DNA of 64,000 bases, taken from contig NZ_CCVW01000001.1 in the NCBI RefSeq assembly GCF_000756815.1, forward strand, positions 1,044,001-1,108,000, given 5' to 3'. The translations under genes and the position numbers were made by a program. Below are positions 33,701-41,715 of the stretch, piece by piece; the stretch's first letter is position 1, and every line of letters starts with the position of its first letter. The notes beneath the pieces were generated by a model. The model was given only the letters and a program-made list of their open reading frames with translations. It was not told the origin of the DNA and did not search any database. Source of the stretch: Legionella massiliensis. Its GTDB lineage: Bacteria > Pseudomonadota > Gammaproteobacteria > Legionellales > Legionellaceae.

Positions 33701-36566
33701 CAGTGGCCATGTTTCGGTCACGGCGACAGCCAATCACACACCAGGGGGGTATGCAGTAACAGCCACGGTGAATGAATCCGGTGCTACGACTAATTTTGGC
33801 CTGAGCAATGCAGTAGGCACGCCGGCTGCCATCACCGTCAGCGGTGGTTCTAACCAAATGGTGGTGGTGGGCAACCCCTTTCCCCTGGATTTGGAAGCGA
33901 CAGTCACCGACACTTTTGGTAATGTGGTGCCTAATGTGACGGTGACCTTTACAGCCCCTAACGGTGGTGCTAGTGCAGCATTGTCACCAAACGGAGCTAC
34001 AACAACTACAGCTACGACCGATGCTGGTGGTGTGGCTTCAATCTCGGCAGTAGCCAATGATAAAGCAGGAGGCTACGGAATATCAGCCACAGTGGATGGC
34101 CTCAGTGCCTCACCTGGTTTTACTCTGACCAATAACGCAGGGGCGCCGGCCGATATTACTGTCAGCGGTGGTTTTGTCCAGTCTACGAAAGTGGGCACAG
34201 CCTTTGCTCATCCATTAAAAGCGAGGGTCACGGACTCTTTTGGTAATGCAGTGTCCGGTGTCACGGTGAGCTTTACAGCCCCTAGCGGTAGTAATGTTGC
34301 TACTGCAACGCTGACACCAACCGCACCCACAACCGATTCTGATGGTTACGCTTCAGTGGCGGCAACGGCTAATACCGTCGAAGGGATTTATCGAGTAGAA
34401 GCCAAAGTAACTGGTGTCAATACCGCGGCTTATTTTTACTTAGCCAACATAGCGGAGACGCCGAATACTATTACCATAGAAAGTGGCTCTGGCCAGTCTG
34501 CGACGGTGAATACAGCATTTGGTCAGCCATTGGTAGTAAAGGTCACGGACGCTTCGAGTAATCCGGTGCCTCTAGCGACAGTGAGCTTTACAATCCCTAG
34601 CAGTGGGGCCAGTGCCACGCTGTCGTCAATGTCAGTAAGAACCGGCCTTGATGGCAGGGCGTCAGTCACGGCAGTAGCCAATAGCACAGCCGGAGGACCT
34701 TATCCGGTGACGGCAGAGGTTGATTCATTGTCTACGCCGTTCCAATTAACCAATTTGCCGGTGATGTATCTAGTATCGGCTTATCCTTCTGATGGTAATG
34801 AATCTATAAGCCCTCCTACACAGAACGTAGTAGCAGGGGATACAACCAGTTTTACTGTTAACGCAAGCCCGGGCTACGACCTCAATCTAGGTGGTGTAAC
34901 AGGCAATTGTCCACAAGGTTCCTGGTCAACGACGTCAACAACGACGAATACCTGGACTTCAGATGCCATCGAGAGCGCTTGCTCAGTTTACTTTAGCGCA
35001 ACACAAATCCATTATCCGGTAACAGTATCGCTTACGGGTCTTCTCCCTCCCCCTCCTTCTGGTCCCGCTTACACGGTTACGGTAGAGAATAGTATTAATG
35101 GAAATGCGGGAGAGCAGTTGGTTTTTTCTGACAATATTTCACAAACATTTCAAACGGAATTAGTATATGGGGATACCTTCAGCGTCACTGTGACTCAGTC
35201 GCCAGTACCGGTAGAAAATTGTTTCATTACAAATGGGACAGGTTCGGGGACGGCTGGGACAAATCCTCCAGATCTTACTATTAAAGTTACGGCTGTGTGT
35301 ACCTTAGCTCTGCCTTACTATGAATCTTTTGGAAACTCAGTGACAGATTTACCTTGGACATCACCGGGGCCTTCTACTACCGAACCACCTAGCCCTAATA
35401 TTAATTCTGCCTGTTTAACTGCGTCAACAACGGAAGGAAGTACTAACGCTCTTGGTCGTTGTACAAGTTTAACTGGCAGCACATGTAATGCTAATTATGG
35501 ATGTGGTGGGTATACTGGATCTCCACCAACGCTACCAGATACATCAGGGCCAGTGCCACCATCACCACCAGGGCCACCAGGGAATGGTTCTTTGCGATTA
35601 ACTGATGCCGCTGGTAGTCAAGCAGGCGGTATTGTTTTTACATACCCATTCCCAACCACTACAAATGGAGTTTCTCCAATTCCAGGAATTGCAATCCAAT
35701 TTACAGCCTACTCTTATGGCGAAGTGGGATCACCGCTGGTGAATGGTGCGGACGGTTTCTCTTTCTTCTTACTTGATGGATCGGAGAACGGAGGACTACC
35801 TAGTACGCTCGGTCCGACTGGTGCAGGCTTAGGATATGGTAATGGTACAAATTTTCCAGGTGATGGAATTGAGTTTGGCTACGTTGGAATTGGCTTTGAC
35901 GAATTTGGTAACTTTGCGAAGGGAAATGTAGGCCAGCCGCCGACTCCTAATATGATTGCAATAAGAGGGCCAACTTCTGCTGATAATCAATTGATTACTA
36001 GCGTAGATGCGTCACTTCCATATATCTTATATTATAATAACTCCTCTGCGGACTCTACTTCTAGAAGCCAGATAGTTGATGTAAGTACCGGTCGCAATGT
36101 GTATAGAGTAGAAATCTCGTCCAGCAACCCCCCACTAGCTACAGTCTATCGTAATAATTCAGCGGTTATTACAGCATATAGTCTACCTACTGGTGCTTTG
36201 CCTGATGCAGTCTATCTTGGATTTGCAGCGAGCACAGGAGATGACTGGAATATTCATGAGATTACTGACCTGATAGTGGATAATTATGGTTACTTTCATA
36301 ACATACTTGTTACTCTAAGTGGCTTTAATGGTACGGGAGCGGTTACAGTGACGAATGCAATGCGAACCTATAACGTAGATACGTTGCAACTGAGCGCTAA
36401 TTCTAGTGCAAGTGTTGCTTTGCCTTCTGCTCTGCCAACGGGCTTTGCTTATAACGTAACTGTATCCACAACCTCGGGTCAAAACTGTACTGCTACTTCG
36501 TCTACTGGTACTTTGTCGGGAACAATGCCAAATGGAGATGTACAAATAAGTATCAATTGTAGTTGA
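30756..36566 (+). CDS. Giant secreted Ig-repeat protein with L-type-lectin-like domain
   Basis: 1936 aa from the ATG at 30756, chosen because it gives a clear signal peptide (M-K-I-V-R-M-Y-L-A-V-L-L-F-L-F-F-H-V-L-H-A-A). Layout: N-terminal domain with paired cysteines (30840-31130), two InlB/bacterial-repeat-like segments (to about 31580), ten tandem Big_1/invasin-like repeats of about 104 aa (31585-34760), another bacterial-repeat part, then a legume-lectin-like domain (about 35580-36290) with D-G-F-S-F-F-L-L-D-G and G-I-G-F-D-E-F-G-N-F. The fold is that of carbohydrate-binding adhesins. No LPXTG, autotransporter barrel or clear RTX export signal is visible, so the anchor is unknown. Role in attachment is inference. 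Confidence 0.85.
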   Translation: MKIVRMYLAVLLFLFFHVLHAASDPVRWSYSPATGFAVTNVGKSSVVTYTFTNMLPFPAFIAVDVNRRDIFSTQDSCTGLLILPRSSCTVSITFTPQVADLYYLQVSYIYHYNRINLPAIPAIAAPIETFVVTPGGDNNESIFPNASQLVKYNYPQSFFVVANQGHTLTKIVEGTCPIGSWAGDVYTTGPITSSCSVFFRAFLDVFTVSATHDDHVAATPPAQDVFYGANAHINVVPDAGYIALIKNDTCGGSLAGSTYTTGKVTANCVVNFISSLESIVAKSGTPQTTVVTKAFGQPLVVQVTDSNNNPVPNQLVTFTVPSSGASAVLSAMTGTTDNNGIVSVTATANGTAGSYQITAAIAGISAPAVFSFTNNPGAPARIKAKGGTPQATTVTQPFGSPLVVLVTDSYDNPVPNQSVIFTLPSSGASATLSSLTATTDSSGYASVTATANTTAGFYVVSAKVSGFNVSTAAYFSLTNTAGTAAAIAVKSGSGQSTTVGTAFPDALIATVTDTFGNPVPFAIVNFTAPGSLASAKLSSDTVITDIKGHASVTATASDTPGEYAVVATVNGTSATTNFDLSNTAGAPANITVNSGTPQSATVGTQFTQPLEAKVTDAFGNPVPYAKVTFTAPAPNSGAGATLSSSTMVGTITTITATTDSNGLASVTATANTKAGSYGVSATVGGVGAAAYFTLTNTAGAPADIAVKSGFAQSTKVDTAFARALEVKVTDAYNNPVPNASVTFAAPGGINVASAMLLSSSTTGTTITVTTGNDGLVSVAAKANTVEGVYQVEAKVTATSIQTYFYLSNTASKATAITTISGSPQSATVGTPFANSLVAKVTDTFGNPVRHAIVIFTVPGTGASATLSSTTATTDINGLASVTAAANNIEGAYQAKAIMSGVSAEAHFALTNNPGTPTIITVVSGSGQSATVGTAFTHPLKAKVTDTFGNAVPGATVTFTAPSGGASATLSSMGTTVTATTDSSGHVSVTATANHTPGGYAVTATVNESGATTNFGLSNAVGTPAAITVSGGSNQMVVVGNPFPLDLEATVTDTFGNVVPNVTVTFTAPNGGASAALSPNGATTTTATTDAGGVASISAVANDKAGGYGISATVDGLSASPGFTLTNNAGAPADITVSGGFVQSTKVGTAFAHPLKARVTDSFGNAVSGVTVSFTAPSGSNVATATLTPTAPTTDSDGYASVAATANTVEGIYRVEAKVTGVNTAAYFYLANIAETPNTITIESGSGQSATVNTAFGQPLVVKVTDASSNPVPLATVSFTIPSSGASATLSSMSVRTGLDGRASVTAVANSTAGGPYPVTAEVDSLSTPFQLTNLPVMYLVSAYPSDGNESISPPTQNVVAGDTTSFTVNASPGYDLNLGGVTGNCPQGSWSTTSTTTNTWTSDAIESACSVYFSATQIHYPVTVSLTGLLPPPPSGPAYTVTVENSINGNAGEQLVFSDNISQTFQTELVYGDTFSVTVTQSPVPVENCFITNGTGSGTAGTNPPDLTIKVTAVCTLALPYYESFGNSVTDLPWTSPGPSTTEPPSPNINSACLTASTTEGSTNALGRCTSLTGSTCNANYGCGGYTGSPPTLPDTSGPVPPSPPGPPGNGSLRLTDAAGSQAGGIVFTYPFPTTTNGVSPIPGIAIQFTAYSYGEVGSPLVNGADGFSFFLLDGSENGGLPSTLGPTGAGLGYGNGTNFPGDGIEFGYVGIGFDEFGNFAKGNVGQPPTPNMIAIRGPTSADNQLITSVDASLPYILYYNNSSADSTSRSQIVDVSTGRNVYRVEISSSNPPLATVYRNNSAVITAYSLPTGALPDAVYLGFAASTGDDWNIHEITDLIVDNYGYFHNILVTLSGFNGTGAVTVTNAMRTYNVDTLQLSANSSASVALPSALPTGFAYNVTVSTTSGQNCTATSSTGTLSGTMPNGDVQISINCS
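31585..34760 (+). repeat. Ten tandem Ig-like repeats of about 312 bp
   Basis: Each unit has S-G-x-x-Q-S-x-T-V-G-T-x-F, V-T-D-x-F-G-N-P-V-P, V-T-F-T-A-P, T-T-D-x-x-G-x-A-S-V-T-A and closes with L-T-N-T-A-G. DNA identity among the central units is high in short blocks such as gcgaaggtcacggat, so recombination between units could change repeat number. The block is visibly richer in G and C than its flanks. Confidence 0.85.
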
Positions 36567-36664
36567 TATAAGAAGGATAGGCGATCTTAGGCAGACTAAC
36601 GTAGGCTTGTCAGCCCAGTCTACGCTCTGTCAGCTATTTTTTGCTTGATTATCTGCGCCATAAA

Positions 36665-36835
36665 TCAATACTTTCCTAAAAGCCGCTTTTTCCATTCTTC
36701 ATATTTGCGGCGGAATATTTGCTCTGGGCGTGCTCTAAAGGACGAGGTATCAAAAAAATATTCAGCTCCTTCAGGGGATTGCTCAGAAAAATAATAATTA
36801 AAAATACAACATCTTGGCGAATCTCATAAAACAGG
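36665..36835 (-). pseudogene. C-terminal remnant of an unknown gene
   Basis: The minus strand reads N-Y-Y-F-S-E-Q-S-P-E-G-A-E-Y-F-F-D and R-A-R-P-E-Q-I-F-R-R-K-Y-E-E-W and stops at 36665. No start codon exists and the frame is lost at about 36835, 60 bp from the IS1 end. Probably a gene cut by the IS1 insertion or a linked deletion. Family is not recognised. Confidence 0.45.
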
Positions 36836-36894
36836 ATTTAGGGCGTGCCGGGAAGCGCTGTTTGTTTCCATAACCAACAAGCGATTAAATAAGC

Positions 36895-37400
36895 GGTGGT
36901 GCATCAAAATTGTTGATCACACATTTCTAGCGAACTCAAATAGATTGATAAACAAACCAATAGCAGTGTCATGCATGAGTTCGGATTTAGAAAAGCAGAT
37001 TGTTTTTCTAGCTAATCTTTTGATACGGGTACGGAAGGTTAAAATCTTACGCTCTATTTTTTGAGTATTACGCTTCCCCTCTTCATGTTGCTCAAAGGGC
37101 AATAATCGGTGAGCGCCCAGTCCATCAGTAAAATATTGAGTTATATTGAATGGTTCCAACAGGTGTTGTAATTGTTTGCAGGTCTTATCTGTTCGGTCTC
37201 CAAATGTATAAGCAAGTATTTCGCTACTGTAATGATTCAAAGCAAGCCATAACCACCGCTGATTTGACTTATCACGTACGAAAGACCATTGCTCATCAAG
37301 TTCTAACGCAACAGGTAAGAGTAAAATGGGTTGTTGCTTTAGCTCCGTATTGGTGGCTAACAGTTTTTCCCAATTCACTTTCTAATCGAACTTATCATAT
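36895..37400 (-). mobile_element. IS1-family element, partial
   Basis: The right tip ggtggtgcatcaaaattg at 36895 resembles the IS1 terminal repeat. The InsB part of the transposase is complete (36917-37378), but the InsA frame and the other tip are not found, so the element is 5'-truncated. Confidence 0.65.
36917..37378 (-). pseudogene. IS1-family transposase InsB part
   Basis: 153 codons closely follow IS1 InsB: D-E-Q-W-S-F-V, R-W-L-W-L-A-L, Y-F-T-D-G-L-G-A, G-K-R-N-T-Q-K-I-E-R-K and R-L-A-R-K-T-I-C-F-S-K-S. In active IS1 this region is made by a -1 frameshift from insA; insA is absent here. The catalytic D-D-E residues are present in this part. Unlikely to be mobile on its own. Confidence 0.85.
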
Positions 37401-37421
37401 AAATGATTGATTTATTATTGA

Positions 37422-37589
37422 GATAATAAACAAAAAGATAATTATAAAGACATTGCCAATCAATTAGAGGAAATATGGTACTATTTTATAAATAAAATTA
37501 CATTAAGAAGCGGTGAGGAAATTTCCTTTGACCAAAATAGCATCACTATAATTGTTGGGCCTAAATCAAAAAACATCTATGAGGAGTGA
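37422..37589 (+). pseudogene. N-terminal remnant of a P-loop ATPase
   Basis: A frame without a proper start reads L-E-E-I-W-Y-Y-F-I-N-K-I-T-L-R-S-G-E-E-I, then I-T-I-I-V-G-P-K-S-K-N and stops. The part before the stop resembles the N-terminus of AAA/SMC-type ATPases up to the Walker A loop (I-V-G-P-N-x-x-G-K-S), which here is broken. The stop overlaps the ribosome-binding site of the VOC gene. Confidence 0.5.
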
Positions 37590-37592
37590 ATA

Positions 37593-37988
37593 ATGCAAAT
37601 TAAAAGGATAGATCACCTTGTTATTACTGTTAAAGATATCAATACATCAGTTAACTTCTACACAACAATTCTCAATATGCAAGAGCTTACTCTGCGAGGA
37701 AAAAATGTTGAGATAAAAGCATTACGTTTTGGCGATCAACGTCTACACATTCATTTAGCGGGCAAAGAAGTTGAACCTAAAGCTTTGAAAGCTACACCTG
37801 GGTCAACTGATATTTGTCTTGTTACAGATACTGCAATAACAGAGGTAGTAAAGCATCTTATCAAACATAATATTACTATCGAAAAGGAACCCACGATAAT
37901 ATCAGGAACCTTAGGAGAAATGGAGTCTGTTTGGTTTCGCGATCCAGATGGAAATTTGATTGAAGTTGCACATTACAAAATAGATTAA
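37593..37988 (+). CDS. VOC-superfamily (glyoxalase-like) protein
   Basis: 131 aa with the paired beta-alpha-beta-beta-beta units of the vicinal-oxygen-chelate fold: I-D-H-L-V-I-T-V-K-D at the start (metal His), L-H-I-H-L-A-G in the middle, and F-R-D-P-D-G-N-L-I-E-V-A at the end (metal Glu). This matches small dioxygenase/glyoxalase/fosfomycin-resistance-like VOC proteins; the substrate is unknown. gaggag lies about 7 bases before the ATG. Resistance function would be speculation. Confidence 0.85.
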   Translation: MQIKRIDHLVITVKDINTSVNFYTTILNMQELTLRGKNVEIKALRFGDQRLHIHLAGKEVEPKALKATPGSTDICLVTDTAITEVVKHLIKHNITIEKEPTIISGTLGEMESVWFRDPDGNLIEVAHYKID

Positions 37989-38217
37989 TTTTTTTCATTA
38001 TCTTACCTGTAGTCTACAGTTACCAGTGAATTTGAGAGGATACCAAAAATATTTACTAAAGGTTCAGCGGATTGTTTCTGCAAATTTGCATAAATTAAGT
38101 AATGATGACTGGGGAGCGGAGAGGATTAAATAAGGAGTTGAAGTAACGCTCAGATTCCATCTATTGGTGAAATACATCCAAGTACAATAATTACTCAGAG
38201 GCTATGTTTGGCTCAAC
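37989..38217. other. Gene-free stretch left of ISL3
   Basis: No supported frame was found on either strand. The last bases (ggctatgtttggctc) directly precede the ISL3 terminal repeat and may be part of its end. Confidence 0.3.
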
Positions 38218-39488
38218 CCCAAAAGAAGGGGCACTTTAATCAAGTTAGTATAGACTAACTCTTTGATTTTACGGTCAAAAGGAAGATTAAAATGCCCAAG
38301 AAAGATTGTATCCTAAATTTACCGGGATATTCTATTAAAAAGGTGAGTGGTGAGAGCCCTGTTTATATCGAAGTAAGTTATCGTTGTGTTGTTCGTTGCA
38401 TTCATTGTGGCAATAAAAAATTACGTATAAAGGATAGTTTTATAAGACGTGTCCGTCATGAGTCGATTGGCTTGGGTCGTAGCTATTTATGCATTAAGGC
38501 TCATAAATATTATTGTGGTGATTGTGGCCGTTATTTTAATCAGCGCTTTCCTGGAATAGGTAAACACCAAAGGGCGACCGAGAGCTTACGCAAACAAGTA
38601 TTTCATTATCACAGCAAAGGGGTAAGTCAAAAGGACTTGTCACGCGATTTAAAGCTTGGAAAATCGACAGTCGAACGTTGGTATCATTATGGTTATGAAC
38701 TTCGCTCCAAGAAGATTGCTACCCGCTCTTGTCCGAGAATACTAGGGCTTGATGAACATTCATTTAATAGGAAAGTGGGCTATGCCACCACGTTTTGTGA
38801 TTTAGCGAAACATAAAATATTTGATGTGGTTGAAGGGCGTTCAGAAAAGGATTTGGAGAGTTATTTAGCGACCTTAGAGGGAAAAGAAAAGGTACAGGTG
38901 GTTTGTATTGATTTAAGCTCAAGTTACCGCAAATTAATCAGGCGCTACTTTCCCAACGCCATGATAGTCGCTGACCGCTTTCATGTGATTCGTTTATTGA
39001 ACCAGATGAGCCTTCAGACTTATCATCAAATTGACCCAGACATGAAATATCAGCGAGGTCTTCTGGCCGCACTGAGAACCAATCCGAGTAATCTCAACCT
39101 AAAACGATTAAATAAAAGAGAACGTTATTTGCAGCAACAGCCTATCATTGCTGCTATCTATTATTTTAAACAGCGATTACATCGGCTACTCATGCGAAAA
39201 CATCGCACCGCAAAGCAGTGTTCGCGTTTAATACCTCTCTTTCTGAAACTGGTTTCCAGTCTGAAAGAAAGCCCTTTTGAGCCTCTTAAAACTCTGGGTA
39301 GAACATTATACCAATGGCGTGAAGAAGTGGTTAGAATGTGGCGGTTTACTAAAAACAACGGCATTACGGAAGGCTTCCATCGAAAGATGAAGCTAATTCA
39401 ACGGCGTGCTTACGGATTTAGAAATTTTGAAAACTATAGGTTAAGGGTTAAAGTTTTGTGTTCTTGATTCGTGCCCCCGGAAATGGGG
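38218..39488 (+). mobile_element. ISL3-family element inserted in an integrase gene
   Basis: The left tip ccccaaaagaaggggcac (38218) and the complement of the right tip at 39471-39488 share 12 of 18 bases, consistent with ISL3 imperfect terminal repeats. The transposase fills the inside. The right tip lies within an open frame of a tyrosine recombinase, whose front part is missing. Boundaries are approximate. Confidence 0.65.
38292..39467 (+). CDS. ISL3-family transposase
   Basis: 391 aa. N-terminal zinc finger with C-I-H-C and C-G-D-C, a helix-turn-helix (G-V-S-Q-K-D-L-S-R-D-L), and the DDE domain with G-L-D-E-H-S-F, A-D-R-F-H-V and G-I-T-E-G-F-H-R-K-M-K. The length is near that of compact ISL3 transposases. 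It appears intact. The last 50 codons are the source of the scar at 29640. Confidence 0.9.
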   Translation: MPKKDCILNLPGYSIKKVSGESPVYIEVSYRCVVRCIHCGNKKLRIKDSFIRRVRHESIGLGRSYLCIKAHKYYCGDCGRYFNQRFPGIGKHQRATESLRKQVFHYHSKGVSQKDLSRDLKLGKSTVERWYHYGYELRSKKIATRSCPRILGLDEHSFNRKVGYATTFCDLAKHKIFDVVEGRSEKDLESYLATLEGKEKVQVVCIDLSSSYRKLIRRYFPNAMIVADRFHVIRLLNQMSLQTYHQIDPDMKYQRGLLAALRTNPSNLNLKRLNKRERYLQQQPIIAAIYYFKQRLHRLLMRKHRTAKQCSRLIPLFLKLVSSLKESPFEPLKTLGRTLYQWREEVVRMWRFTKNNGITEGFHRKMKLIQRRAYGFRNFENYRLRVKVLCS

Positions 39489-39809
39489 ATGAGCCTAAAT
39501 AATACAGGCTGGAAAGAGGCTCGTAAGGAAGCTGGTTTGGAATTTGTGCGAGTACATGATTTAAAACATACCTTTGGCAGGCGATTGCGTTCTGTTGGGG
39601 TGAGTTTTGAAGATCGGCAAGATCTGTTAGGTCACCGCTCAGGTCGTATTACGACGCACTATTCATCAGCGGAACTGCAAAATCTGTATGAAGCTGGGAA
39701 TAAGGTTTGCGAAAAACAGAAAAGTGGTGTGGTACTCACTTTGCTCCGCAATCCAAATAATAGGAAAGAAAAGGTAGTTACACAAAACCATAAGGTCGTA
39801 AGTTTATGA
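39489..39809 (+). pseudogene. Tyrosine recombinase (phage integrase), N-terminally removed by ISL3
   Basis: The remaining C-terminal part reads L-N-N-T-G-W-K-E-A-R-K-E-A-G, then V-R-V-H-D-L-K-H-T-F-G-R-R-L (H-x-L-x-H/R motif with the catalytic His), L-L-G-H-R-S-G and T-T-H-Y-S-S-A-E, where H and the Tyr in H-Y-S complete the site. The first catalytic Arg and the arm-binding domain are lost. The stop codon marks the beginning of the island's direct repeat, 93 bp before the tRNA-Met 3' end, the normal place of an integrase next to its att site. Confidence 0.85.
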
Positions 39810-40079
39810 GATTGTGTTGTTTGTGCCCCACAAAATCCCCACAATGGGTTTTAGGGCTTTAAGATAATCAGTTGTATGTTATTGAATTTAAAGGACTTTG
39901 TTGGTGGGCCCACTAGGACTTGAACCTAGGACCAACGGATTATGAGTCATGCTTAACAATTTTAACCACTTGATTTTATTATAAATTTTGCCGCGGGTTT
40001 TTCCTACAAATGGCGTACTGTGTCGTACGATGTCGTACTCAAATACGACGATCTCCCGAAGGGGGATTTTAATCCAAGT
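39804..40079. repeat. Island direct repeat (right copy) with tRNA-Met 3' half
   Basis: Matches 29696-29970. The tRNA-Met 3' half occupies 39948-39902 on the minus strand; one extra base changes the acceptor end (gggcccacca instead of gggccacca). The right part holds tgtcgtacga, tgtcgtactc and aaatacgacg words, direct and inverted, as expected for recombinase arm or excisionase sites. It separates the older island on the left from the conjugative element on the right. Confidence 0.75.
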
Positions 40080-40122
40080 TATACTGAATTGAAAGTTGGT
40101 TTTAGTATATTGAGCATAAATA

Positions 40123-40959
40123 TTACATTCCATTTCTAGCTGATTTAATGTCAAAGAGATTGATCTGATTAATCTTATCCTTATGAATGATAATGGTTAG
40201 TTTTGCTGGATATTTAAATCTCATCTCGCTGATTCGAAATGTCCAGAGCATGATTTTTAAAAGATCTTCATCACTAATATTCTTGTGCCCTTTGATTCGG
40301 GTTATGCCCGAGCCAAAAATTGTAGTTGATACATTTTGTTGGGCATAAACTCTATTAACTTTGTCCCAGAAGGTAATCAGAAATTCTAAATACTCAGGCA
40401 TAGTTAGGTTTGCTTTGTTGTTACTATCAAATTTTGAGAATGCTGTTAGAAGGTAATCTTCATATACACATATTGTTCCAATATGATACTGAGTGGTTTT
40501 TCCAGATTTTCTGGGTACATTGGTTGCTAAAATCTCGTTTTCGTCAAATTCATAAGTTTGAATATATTCATCGAGTTCTATGGGGCTGCTGTTCAGATGT
40601 TTGTTGATAAAAATGCCATTAAGTGACTTTTGCGCAATCACTTTATCATCAACCAACGTATCAAAATATTCATTGAACGCAATTACTTTGAATCCTTGTT
40701 GATGAAAAATATCTCCAACTTTGATATTTACGGCACTCCCTTCGATGTTTAAGTTTATATCTTGAAGGCTGTTGGCTCGATACCAAATAGCAATGTAAAG
40801 GATAGGTAACAATATCAAAAATGCTATACCATATTTAATGCGGCATTCGGTAGGTATATCAACAAAAATAACAATTGTTGTAATGACCATAGATATAACA
40901 GATATCTTTTCTAAAAATTTTCTTAATACACGTGTATCAGTGATTTTAACCTTTGTCAT
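40123..40959 (-). CDS. thsA: Thoeris-type ThsA: two membrane helices plus macro-like domain
   Basis: 278 aa. Two hydrophobic helices at about 18-34 and 42-60 are followed by a soluble domain (75-275) with V-G-D-I-F, V-I-A-F-N-E-Y-F-D-T near 92-101, G-S-G-I-T-R-I-K-G and L-T-I-I-I-H-K-D-K-I-N-Q-I-N-L-F-D-I. This matches the DUF6430/macro-like sensor found in type II Thoeris ThsA, in which an ADP-ribose-type signal bound by the macro domain triggers membrane damage. The preceding gene, 22 bp upstream on the same strand, is a TIR protein, the required partner. The pair lies against the island att site, a common place for defence cargo. Signal identity is from known family work, not from this sequence. 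Confidence 0.75.
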   Translation of the reverse strand: MTKVKITDTRVLRKFLEKISVISMVITTIVIFVDIPTECRIKYGIAFLILLPILYIAIWYRANSLQDINLNIEGSAVNIKVGDIFHQQGFKVIAFNEYFDTLVDDKVIAQKSLNGIFINKHLNSSPIELDEYIQTYEFDENEILATNVPRKSGKTTQYHIGTICVYEDYLLTAFSKFDSNNKANLTMPEYLEFLITFWDKVNRVYAQQNVSTTIFGSGITRIKGHKNISDEDLLKIMLWTFRISEMRFKYPAKLTIIIHKDKINQINLFDIKSARNGM

Positions 40960-40981
40960 TTTTATTTCTAGGCCTTCCGAC

Positions 40982-41545
40982 TTAAGTTTTATAGATGTAG
41001 ATGTCCGCTTCTTTTTGGGTAGAAAACATGAAGCCCTGATTTGTTAGAGCTTGGCGAATTACTTCTTTGTCCATGGGAATATGGAGTGTGGGAACATTTT
41101 TTATTGAGTTCTTAAATATAGGTAATTTGTCCCATAAATTTTTTACGTCTTGTTTAAGATAACCATTAGTCAATAGGCTTGCTTTGGAATTGTAATCAGG
41201 ATAAACAACAATCACCGGTAGTTTTTGATCGTTTATCCCATAGTCGATTTCTTCTCTAAGTGCATTAGAGTTGGTCGTTGTTGAACTGAGAAATAAAATA
41301 ATGTTCTTTGATACTCGAAGCCGTTCTCTTAACCGTGGCTTCAATGTTAGTTCCCAACTACTACCGTCGCGGACATTGTATGTCTTGTCATGTGAGTCAA
41401 TGAAAGGGAAAGTAGCGTCTGAGCCCTTCCATAATCTTATGAGATTGTAGTAATAGAAGTCTTTTGTTGCATGCGCTCCTAATGAGCTGGTACTAAAAGG
41501 CTCAGCGACATAGAAGGCACAATAGTTTCCATTCCTAACTGACAT
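40982..41545 (-). CDS. thsB: Thoeris-type ThsB: TIR-like signal-producing protein
   Basis: 187 aa. The fold pattern is that of the DUF1863/ThsB TIR-like group: C-A-F-Y-V-A-E-P-F strand A, a K-D-F-Y-Y-Y-N-L-I-R-L-W helix, S-K-N-I-I-L-F-L-S-S strand, then S-N-A-L-R-E-E-I-D-Y-G with the likely catalytic Glu98 or Glu99, and P-V-I-V-V-Y-P strand. In Thoeris, ThsB senses phage and uses NAD+ to make a cyclic or conjugated ADPR signal. It is first in a two-gene leftward operon with the macro protein. aggtgag precedes the ATG. ArdA is encoded upstream on the same strand. Confidence 0.8.
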   Translation of the reverse strand: MSVRNGNYCAFYVAEPFSTSSLGAHATKDFYYYNLIRLWKGSDATFPFIDSHDKTYNVRDGSSWELTLKPRLRERLRVSKNIILFLSSTTTNSNALREEIDYGINDQKLPVIVVYPDYNSKASLLTNGYLKQDVKNLWDKLPIFKNSIKNVPTLHIPMDKEVIRQALTNQGFMFSTQKEADIYIYKT

Positions 41546-41696
41546 TCACTCACCTATTATTTATTAATCTGTTCCAATTTTTATTGGTTATTTTTATGAA
41601 AAATGATTGTCGGATAAATTACATCTTAATTCAATCAATAAATGACTACACTACCTTAATTTTTATCTTTTTTGTTGTATGTGGGTGTTGCTGTGT

Positions 41697-41715
41697 AAGC
41701 CCTCAAAGAGGGCTT
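41697..41715. terminator. Hairpin at the ardA stop
   Basis: aagccctc and gagggctt form a perfect 8-bp stem with a 3-base loop, overlapping the ardA stop codon. No T-run follows on the minus strand, so it may weaken rather than end transcription toward the Thoeris genes. Confidence 0.45.

Noticed and set aside
31585-34760. CRISPR-like regularity
   Set aside because: The period of about 312 bp is that of protein domains in one long open frame; there are no short identical repeats with unique spacers anywhere in the window.
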